From: Eucommia ulmoides | Taxonomy: Eukaryota; Streptophyta; Magnoliopsida; Garryales; Eucommiaceae | Assembly (NCBI GenBank): GCA_016647705.1 | Contig: CM028328.1 | Location: forward strand, 5,357,311-5,421,310 | Reading direction: 5' to 3' | DNA: 64,000 bases | Shown here: positions 56,201 through 64,000 of the stretch, in pieces | How positions within the stretch are numbered: the first letter of the stretch is position 1 | Layout of the letters: every line of letters begins with the position of its first letter | The notes under the pieces: model-generated | Told to the model about the DNA's origin: nothing | Databases searched by the model: none | What the model saw: only the letters and a program-made list of their open reading frames with translations | Program-made: the position numbers and the translations under genes

Positions 56201-57776
56201 TAAACTTCCTTATAACGTCGCTCCTATATGTCACCTGATTTACAAATGTTGTCACTCTATACCCCTCAAGCGTCATTTGTGCATGTCCATCAATTCAAGA
56301 AATAAACACTACCTGAACAAACCTATTTCGTGAACATTCATTTTCTACAGTAACTCTCTGCATAAGATAAAACAATAAAAATATTTTTAAATAATTAGCA
56401 AGAAATTCTTTTTTAGCCCGATAAAAAAATGAAAAACTAAAATAAAATAAAAAATAATAATTTTATCATAATTTTGGGCAGAAATTTGGGACACGAGCTT
56501 ATAAATTGTCTTTTTCTTCACAATTTAATCCAAAAATTAGAAAGAAAAAAAATCCGAGCCAAAGTTATTATTTTTTAAAAAAAAATGCAAAAAGTACAGA
56601 ATGAATGTTCACGAAATAGGACACTTCCCATCATTTCAAATGGACACTTCACAGTCGCGCTTCGCGCCTGAGAATGAGATGCACTTGCAATGCCCTTATA
56701 AAACCCCATTGACACAAGCAAATATATATCTATTTCTATTATATAAATCAAGGTTTTATTTCCTCTTCATTTGTATATGTAAAATAATATATTTATCCTC
56801 TAAATTTGTAAAAAGTGAAAGGTTAACTTTTTGACTTATTTATATATATTATATTTATGTGGTTCTAATTATTAAAATTAAAAAAAAAAAAAAATCCTCT
56901 TAAAATCATAAACTTATTCATAAAAATAAAAAATAAAAAATAAAATAACTTTTTTATTATTTAAAAAAAAACATTTAATATTTCTATATATTATAATAAT
57001 AGTGTATATGTCAACATATTGACAAGTTTTTTTGTATAATAATTTTATATACAAAGTAGATTTACAAATTGAACTTCAAATTTTTAAAAATTAATCTTCT
57101 CATTTTTGTATTGCATACTTAAAAGTAATACTATTTGGTAAAAAAAAAAAAAAAACTTAAACTATCTAATAGAAATAAAAAAATGTAAATATAATTTTTA
57201 AAAAAATCATATAACCACAAAAATAATTACAAATATTTAATTTTAAAAATTTTAAGTAATTTTAAAACACATATTGAATATAATAGATGATATTTTTTCA
57301 CTTTATTTAGAACAAAATTTATATTAATTTGATACTTTTAATAGTTATAGATTTTAGTTTTATTCTTTCATAATAGTTATAGATTCTATTTTTTTATTTT
57401 TATAATAGTTATAAATTTTATTTTTTGTACTTTCATACATTTAGTGGGATTATTATCATCAAATTTTTTTTTTTATTTTTTTAACTTTACCGTATAAAAT
57501 ACATCAATAATGTTACATTGATATGGCTGATTTGGTCATCTTAACTGTGACGTTTTCAAATATGTTGTTTACTGAAATTTACAATCTCGACACTTTATTA
57601 CTAAACTTATTTTATCAACTATTTTTATTTATTTTTTAATCATAATACAAAAAAAATAAAAATAAAAAATTAAGGGCATGCCTATGCGTCGTAAACAGCT
57701 TCAAAATCGCAGTTCTTGTCCATGAAAGTATCTTTCATATTTTTATCATGTCATGTGTACATGCTTATTATTAGTA
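56201..57776. other. AT-rich intergenic DNA, no gene seen
   Basis: Very AT-rich with many A- and T-runs (for example 56880-56894 and 57140-57155). A repeated TAATAGTTATAGATT word occurs three times at about 57340-57420. No domain or TE boundary was recognised. Confidence 0.45.
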
Positions 57777-58545
57777 GTAGGGGCGTAAATTGGTCGATTG
57801 GATCTAGATTGAAGGATTTTAGTCAACAGACTTGAAGAAAAATTCTGGCAGCTCCCCAGACCGAACCCAACCATGTGGCCTCAATACCTCGGTCTAATTT
57901 GGGGTTGGTCAGGGTTGGTTGTGTCGAACGGTTGTCGGGTAATAAGAACAACAAGAAAACAAATATAAAATACTAAAATATTGGTAGATCTTAAGAAAAG
58001 AAAAAAAAAAATAAGAAATATATTAAAGAATTAAAAAAAAAAAAAAAAAACTTACAGATCATCAGATCGGAGCAGGAGCCATCGACGGTGACGAACAACA
58101 GCATCGCAGGAATCATCGACAGCGAGATTATAGGGCTTGATAGACGCAACATTATTAGACATTGGGATTATTAGACGACGCAAGAATCATCATCGCAAGA
58201 ATAATTGACATAAGAATCATTTAGGAATTATCTATTAGGGTTTGATAGACGACGACGATGGCTCTGAGATTGAGGAGGAGGAGGGTGGCTCTAGGGTTGG
58301 AATTTGAAAATAGAATGATTTGAATCTGATTAAGATTGTATTTATATATGGGGCCTTTTCATAATATATTATGTTTTAGGAGGTATTTGGTAAATATATA
58401 TTATTAGGGTTTAGGTTCGAGCAGGTTCGGGTGCATCAGGTAGAGGTAGATGGGTATTCAAGCTGAAGTGTCTTTGGGTTGAGATAGGTCGGGTTCGAGT
58501 GAAAGAAAAAAAAACTACTCATAACCGATCGACCCCGCCATCTAG
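57777..58545. mobile_element. possible hAT-like non-autonomous element
   Basis: TAGGGGCGTAAATTGGTCG at the left and CCGATCGACCCCGCCATCTA at the right are loosely inverted, and the interior has GGTCGGGTTCG-type words common in such elements. An A-run (58030-58049) and GACGACGA/ATCATCG repeats lie between. No matching 8 bp target duplication, so tentative. Confidence 0.35.
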
Positions 58546-58578
58546 TGTATATATATACACCCACATATACATACATAC

Positions 58579-58610
<32 letters not shown>

Positions 58611-60322
58611 CACTTTGCCCATGTGCTTTGACCGAATTGCGTTCTTCTGTGGTATTTGCATTATCACTTACAACTATTGCGGTTCAAACAAAGTGTAGTT
58701 GTTAAATATTTAACAAAATTGCATAAAATGACAAACTTACCTTTACACTTGATCTGACCTGACCTAACCCGACCCAGAAGAATAAAGGAAATGAAAAAAA
58801 AAAAAAAAGATGATCAGATATTACCAGATCTGACTGATCTGGGGATATAAATGTCAATCAATATCAAATAATATCTGCAAAAGCTAAAACTGGAATAGAA
58901 TGTACTATTATACACAGCGACAACTGCAACCAATGCACTTATCCACAACTTTCCACCAAAGATATGCTTTTTTTTAACTTATTTTGTGTATTTACTTTGA
59001 TTTTTGAGATTTGACCGTTAATTTTAACAAAAAATAATATCGTTACATTTTATAGTCTGAATCATAGGAAAGATAAATGACAACAAAAAAATACTACACG
59101 AATGTATAGTACAATTTTGTTAAACTACACGTGGACAGTGTAATTCACCTCCCTCCCCTATAAACACGCAGATTTATATTACCGTATAACCTCTACTTGA
59201 GAGCATGGATTAAAAAATGTTCTTAAAAAAAATCATTCTTAATTTAGTAGTGATTTAAAAAGCGATTCGGACTAGTCATTTCAACTTGTTGAATTGTTGA
59301 CTAGGTCATAGAAACAAATCGGTTGAGTTGAAAAAAATGAACTACACAAAAATCGTTCAATTTCTTTAAAATCGAGAAACTCAGTTATTTACTTAACTAA
59401 ACCATTGAACCGATATGACTAATTTATAGAATCAAACAACAAAATTGAAATAAAGGACAAAATCTAAAATGAGTGTAGTAAAACGTTTATGCCATTGTGC
59501 AAGCGATTCCACAGTGTACCCATTAACTTATAATTGCTTTCTATAAGTTTCACTTCTCCATTGTTTTTTAAATTAGATCGATTGGAATATAATATTTGCA
59601 ATGCTTATTTTATCTCTTTTATATGGTTAAAATATTAACCAACATTTATATTTTAAAACTATGTCACAAAAATATCTTAAAAAATATACTCATTTGTGTT
59701 TTATTATATAAATGGTGTATAACACGTGCTTGAAGACACATACTAAAAATTGTCCTAAATAATTAAACGGACCACACCAGCCAATTTAACCTATTGAACT
59801 ATCAATCCGTCCTAAAACAAAACGGTTTACTCCAAAATTCAGACAACATAAAAATCCATTGAATTTCGTTAAAACAAAAAATCCAAAGATTGAATCAACT
59901 AAACCATTAAACCAAAATGACGAATTTACTAATTGGCAAAGTTTAAGTGAAGGACAAAATCTAAATCGAGAAGTACAATCAAATGTCCACACCATTGTGC
60001 ACGTAAATCTGTGAGACTACTCATTAACTTACAATTTCTTTATGTAAGAAAAATTACTTCATTTTTTGCATTCGGTCGACATAGGATTCAACATTTACAA
60101 ATTTTACTATATCTCTTTTATATTTTGAAAATATATTATTTTTATTTTATTATATATATATGTGTGTGTGTGTTATATATGTATATTATCATTTTTTGCA
60201 TTCGGTCGACATAGGATTCAACATTTATAAATTTTACTATATCTCTTTCATATTTTGAAAATATATTATTTTTATTTTATTATATATATGTGTGTGTGTT
60301 ATATATATATGTGTGTGTGTTA
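58546..60322. other. intergenic, with TA/TG microsatellites and a tandem duplication
   Basis: A (CATA)n-(TA)n-(TG)n compound microsatellite is at 58545-58610. From 60060 to 60315 a 120 bp unit (CATTTTTTGCATTCGGTCGAC, TCAACATTTA-AAATTTTACT, TATATGTGTGTGTG) is present twice. CCATTGTGC followed by ATTAACTTA occurs at about 59493 and 59990, marking an older duplication of about 500 bp. The words TAACACGTGCTTGAAGACAC at 59717 resemble a decayed Helitron 3' hairpin. No gene. Confidence 0.45.
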
Positions 60323-60551
60323 TATCTATATAATAAATCAGCTCATTTACATTCACAGCCGTCCGATGTCTCTGGATAATCGTAACCGTTGGATGTCTTT
60401 TGATATATACAACATCTATATACAACACATATCTATATAATATATCTATCTATAATAATAATATACTATTCAACACTTACCATCAAACTTTTTAACACTT
60501 ACCATCATCTACAGTCCTGTCCTTGCCTGGCCTGAACCACTGAACCACCGA

Positions 60552-60862
60552 GTCTTCTTCTCCACTGAACCAGAAATTAGGTTTGTCTCTCTCTCTTCCT
60601 CCCTCGCGCTCCCTCTCCACTTCCGACGATAGCCATCACCGTCCACTCCCTCTCAGCCTCCTCCGCCATCCCCTCGCCACCGCCACTGCCACCTCCGCTC
60701 CATTTCTCTTCTTCTCCACTGAACCAGAAATTAGGTTCGTCTCTCTCTCTTCCTCCCTCGCGCTCCCTCTCCACTTCCGACGATAGCCATCACCATCCAC
60801 TCCCTCTCAGCCTCCTCCGCCATCCCCTCGCCACCGCTACTGCCGTCTCCGCTCCATTTCGC
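60552..60862. repeat. 155 bp tandem duplication
   Basis: Two nearly identical units, starting CTTCTTCTCCACTGAACCAG (60552 and 60707) and including CTCGCGCTCCCTCTCCACTT and CGATAGCCATCACC. The differences are few, so the duplication is recent. Confidence 0.85.
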
Positions 60863-60965
60863 CGCGATGTCATCGCCTCCTCCGTCATCCTTCCTCGCGC
60901 TTTCTCCAGACGACGACGGTAAGCCTCTTTTTCTCTCTCTCAACCACCACGATTCACAGCTCTTG

Positions 60966-61175
60966 ATTCGATTTTGCAGTAGTTCAAACTAAAAATCTTT
61001 GTTTTGAAATTCATTGGTTTGAATTTGATTTTTTTTAAGGGTTTCTGAAATTAGGGGTTTCGAAACCCTTATTCGATTTTGCAGTAGTTCAAACTAAAAA
61101 TCTTTGTTTTGAAATTCATTGGTTTGAATTTGATTTTTTTTAAGGGTTTCTGAAATTAGGGGTTTCGAAACCCTT
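60966..61175. repeat. 105 bp tandem duplication with internal palindrome
   Basis: Units 60966-61070 and 61071-61175 start ATTCGATTTTGCAGTAG and end GGGGTTTCGAAACCCTT. GGGTTTCGAAACCC is a perfect palindrome. The units look identical. Confidence 0.88.
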
Positions 61176-61659
61176 AAAATTGAAGCGCTCTCTCTATCTC
61201 GGTCGTGCTGCCTGTAAGAAATCACCACCATCATCGCAATCAGGTCACCTTCATCAATGGCATACGCTCCTATCGTTTTTCAGTTTTTCCAGGTTCGTCT
61301 TTCTCTCTCTCCTTCTGCGTCTCTGCTTTTCGTTTTTCAGTTTGTTCAATTTTCAAAACCCTCACTCGATTTGAGTTGATCTGAGTTGGGACACCGATTG
61401 TGGCGTTGATCTGAGTAGGGACACTGATGGTGGCGTTGGTTTCAAAAACCCTCATTCGATTGGGTACCTCCGCCTCCTGCCTCGCACTCTCGACGACCGT
61501 CAATCACCGCAAATCGATTTTTTTCTCCCTCTCGCACCAACATTCCGATTTCCCTCAGCAAACGCCGCTGCTTTCAGGTACGATCTCTCTCTTCTCTCTC
61601 ACTGATCTGTTGAGTGCGTTTCTTTCAATTTTGATTTGGTTTTTTCTGAATTAAATTTT

Positions 61660-63245
61660 GTTCATCTCATTTGATTCTTTGTTCTCTATTTAGGTTTTCT
61701 TCGACTGTGTTTTTTTTTTTTCTTGCGATTTTTTTTTTTCAATTTCAGATTCTCCAATTGATGCTTGGACGGCGACCCCTGAAGCTGAAGCAATGCCGTT
61801 TCCTAATTATCAGACTCCTTTTCATGGTGAAATCCATTTCTCTTTGATGGCGTTTGTTTAATGTTCATTTAGATGGCGTTTGTTTAGTGTTTCAGTTCTC
61901 AGAAAACTTGGGACTCTTTGGTTTGTTTAGTGTTTCTGTTTCTGCTTCTGTACTAGAAAACATCTCATTTGATTCTTTGTTCTCTATTTAGGTTTTCTTC
62001 GACTGTGTTTTTTTTTTTCTTGCGATTTTTTTTTTTCAATTTCAGATTCTCCAATTGATGCTTGGACGGCGACCCCTGAAGCTGAAGCAATGCCGTTTCC
62101 TAATTATCAGACTCCTTTTCATGGTGAAATCCATTTCTCTTTGATGGCGTTTGTTTAATGTTCATTTAGATGGTGTTTGTTTAGTGTTTCAGTTCTCAGA
62201 AAACTTGGGACTCTTTGGTTTGTTTAGTGTTTCTGTTTCTGCTTCTGTTCTAGAAAACATTTAGAACAACCTAAAAATATTTTTGGTTCCCAAAAATTCT
62301 GTTTCTGTTCCCAGATTTCAGGAACAAAAGCGTTGAACAAAAACGCGCCTTTTGCTTCCTTTTTGATGGCGTTTGTTTAATGTTCATTTAGATGGCGTTT
62401 GTTTAGTGTTTCAGTTCTCAGAAAACTTGGAACAGGAATTTCATCTGTTTGATAATGGGACTCTTTGGTTTGTTTAGTGTTTCTGTTTCTGCTTCTGTTC
62501 TAGAAAACATTTAGAACAACCTAAAAATATTTTTGGTTCCCAAAAATTCTGTTTCTATTCCCAGATTTCAGGAACAAAATTTGTTCATCTCATTTGATTC
62601 TTTGTTCTCTATTTAGGTTTTCTTCGACTGTGTTTTGTTTTTTTTCTTGCGATTTTTCTTTTTCAATTTCAGATTCTCCAATTGATGCTTGGACGGCGAC
62701 CCCTGAAGCTGAAGCAATGCCGTTTCCTAATTATCAGACTCCTTTTCATGGTGAAATCCATTTCTCTTTGATGGCGTTTGTTTAATGTTCATTTAGATGG
62801 CGTTTGTTTAGTGTTTCAGTTCTCAGAAAACTTGGGACTCTTTGGTTTGTTTAGTGTTTCTGTTTCTGCTTCTGTTCTAGAAAACATTTAGAACAACCTA
62901 AAAATATTTTTGGTTCCCAAAAATTCTGTTTCTGTTCCCAGATTTCAGGAACAAAAGCGTTGAACAAAAACGCGCCTTTTGCTTCCTTTTTGATGGCGTT
63001 TGTTTAATGTTCATTTAGATGACATTTGTTTAGTGTTTCAGTTCTCAGAAAACTTGGAACAGGAATTTCATCTGTTTGATAATGGGACTCTTTGGTTTGT
63101 TTAGTGTTTTTGTTTCTGCTTCTGTTCTAGAAAACTTTTAGAACAACCTAAAAATATTTTTGGTTCCCAAAAATTCTGTTTCTGTTCCCACATTTCAGGA
63201 ACAAAAGCGCTGAACAAAAACGCGCCTTTTGCTTCCTTTTTGCTT
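61660..63245. repeat. complex tandem duplications, three copies of an exon-like module
   Basis: A 300 bp module (CATCTCATTTGATTCTTTG, a T-rich stretch ending CAATTTCAG, then ATTCTCCAATTGATGCTTGG) occurs with the exon-like part starting at 61749, 62046 and 62673. A second module (TAGAACAACCTAAAAATATT, GGTTCCCAAAAATTCTG, AAAACGCGCCTTTTGCTTCC) is interleaved three times or more (62260-62370, 62510-62580, 62885-63000, 63135-63240). The copies are very similar. The exon-like part follows a good polypyrimidine tract and AG, and its frame reads SPIDAWTATPEAEAMPFPN, which I do not recognise. Confidence 0.75.
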
Positions 63246-64000
63246 ATAATATTGTGTATTTTTTACCTGCCAATTTATAGTTTCTCTAGAACAAAGTATG
63301 CTAGAATTGAAACTAATATTATCACTCCTAAGACTGGTCATGGTATTGAAGGTGGCATTTGTTTAGTGTTTCTGTTCCCAGATTACTGTTTATGTTCCCA
63401 AAACACTTGGAACTGAAACAGAAATCTGGGAAGAATTCGCATATGTTCCCAGTTTCTGAAAATCTAGGAGTCGAACATGAAGATATTTTTTTTGTTCCCA
63501 TATCTCTGTTTCTGTTCCCAATTTCTGTTCCCATATCTAGACACTGTAATTTCTCCCTCTCTCTTTGGATTTTGGGTTTGATTGTCTCTGTTTTTCTATT
63601 TCGAACCCTTAATGACGACGGTGCACAGGTGGTCGTCGGTGTTCGGCGAGGACGGTGAAGTTTGCCGATGGTCGCATTTGGATGGTCTTCAGTCGCCCAA
63701 AGCTTCATAGGTACTCTCCTCTCTGTATATATGTATCTGAAAATTAGATAACCAATGACACGTCTTGCTCTAACCAATGACACGTCTTGCTCATCAGAAC
63801 TAATAGGGAGTATTGACTTTTTTCCAAGTAATTCCACTGCAGGGTGGTATTAAATGCAGGAGATAACAAGTGTTTGTTGAACTATAGGGAGTATTAATTT
63901 ATCTCCTTTAGTAATTCCTCAGTTCATTTTCTATTTCAAAGCTTTTTTTACAGTTTTTTCAGCGTGCTACTTATTAACGCATTGACTTCTTTCCAGGTAA
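63246..64000. other. right-end flank, no gene seen
   Basis: It continues the CTGTTTCTGTTCCCA words to about 63530, then unique sequence. TAACCAATGACACGTCTTGC occurs twice in tandem (63748 and 63773). An ATG-rich, GC-richer stretch at 63610-63700 reads open for up to 169 codons on the minus strand, without a recognisable domain. Confidence 0.35.

Larger units (their letters stand above)
60323..64000 (+). other. repeat-rich gene-fragment region, possibly a second Helitron
   Basis: It starts at TCTATATAATAAATCAGCTC preceded by A, compatible with a Helitron 5' end. It includes GC-richer leader-like DNA with CTCTCTC tracts (60585-60940), tandem duplications and a triplicated exon-like segment, but I see no helicase and no 3' terminus inside the window. 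Open frames lack recognisable domains. The Helitron assignment is an inference. Confidence 0.35.

Noticed and set aside
63328..63837. 169-codon minus-strand open frame at the right end
   Set aside because: Part of it is antisense to the CTGTTTCTGTTCCCA repeat family and nothing in it resembles a known protein; a plus-strand frame overlaps it.

Overview
This is a stretch of plant nuclear genome, from a flowering plant and probably a eudicot. The evidence is one intron-rich gene for the vesicle-fusing ATPase NSF, plant-type Ty3/gypsy LTRs, TRIMs, Tourist-like MITEs, a plant-type Helitron with a PIF1-like RepHel gene, and long AT-rich spacers. The species cannot be named from the sequence. I found no rRNA or tRNA gene, no CRISPR array and no bacterial-style operon.

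Layout: (1) 1-7106, a decayed Ty3/gypsy element on the minus strand (gag-PR-RT-RNase H-INT, 5' LTR at 6456-7106), running off the left edge and split by an unclassified 1.7 kb insertion (family C). (2) 8466-8910, the 3' end of a LINE. (3) 9148-19821, the only intact host gene: NSF, 21 coding exons and 740 codons, with TRIMs, Tourist-like MITEs and a Mutator-like element in its introns. Its first intron looks like a U12-type AT-AC intron. (4) 20294-24480, small DNA-transposon remnants and an LTR remnant split by a second family C copy. (5) 25411-54065, a nested LTR-retrotransposon complex. A Tekay/Del-like Ty3/gypsy element (family A) has its 5' LTR split by a 14.7 kb Helitron at 27481-42208; its internal region is 44346-48692 and its complete 3' LTR is 48693-51316. 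It is flanked by two truncated copies of a related LTR (family B; 25411-27100 and 51547-54065). (6) 54066-64000, gene-poor AT-rich DNA with a Tourist-like MITE, a possible hAT-like element and a repeat-rich 3.7 kb region at the right end that may belong to another Helitron.

Only NSF appears functional. Its product is an AAA+ ATPase that disassembles SNARE complexes after membrane fusion. The Helitron RepHel gene keeps its HUH and helicase motifs and its exon junctions but carries two in-frame stops. The Ty3 gag-pol stays in one frame but has many stops.

The observations most worth following up are the probable U12-type intron in NSF, a tandemly repeated exon module at the 5' end of RepHel, a 75 bp segment in opposite orientation in the two LTRs of one element, a dyad (CGCCTAGGCG-type) array shared by otherwise different repeat families, a long-range inverted repeat inside the LTRs that keeps pairing between families, and a 180 bp near-perfect palindrome inside the Helitron. 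All coordinates were read by eye; no alignment or database search was run.
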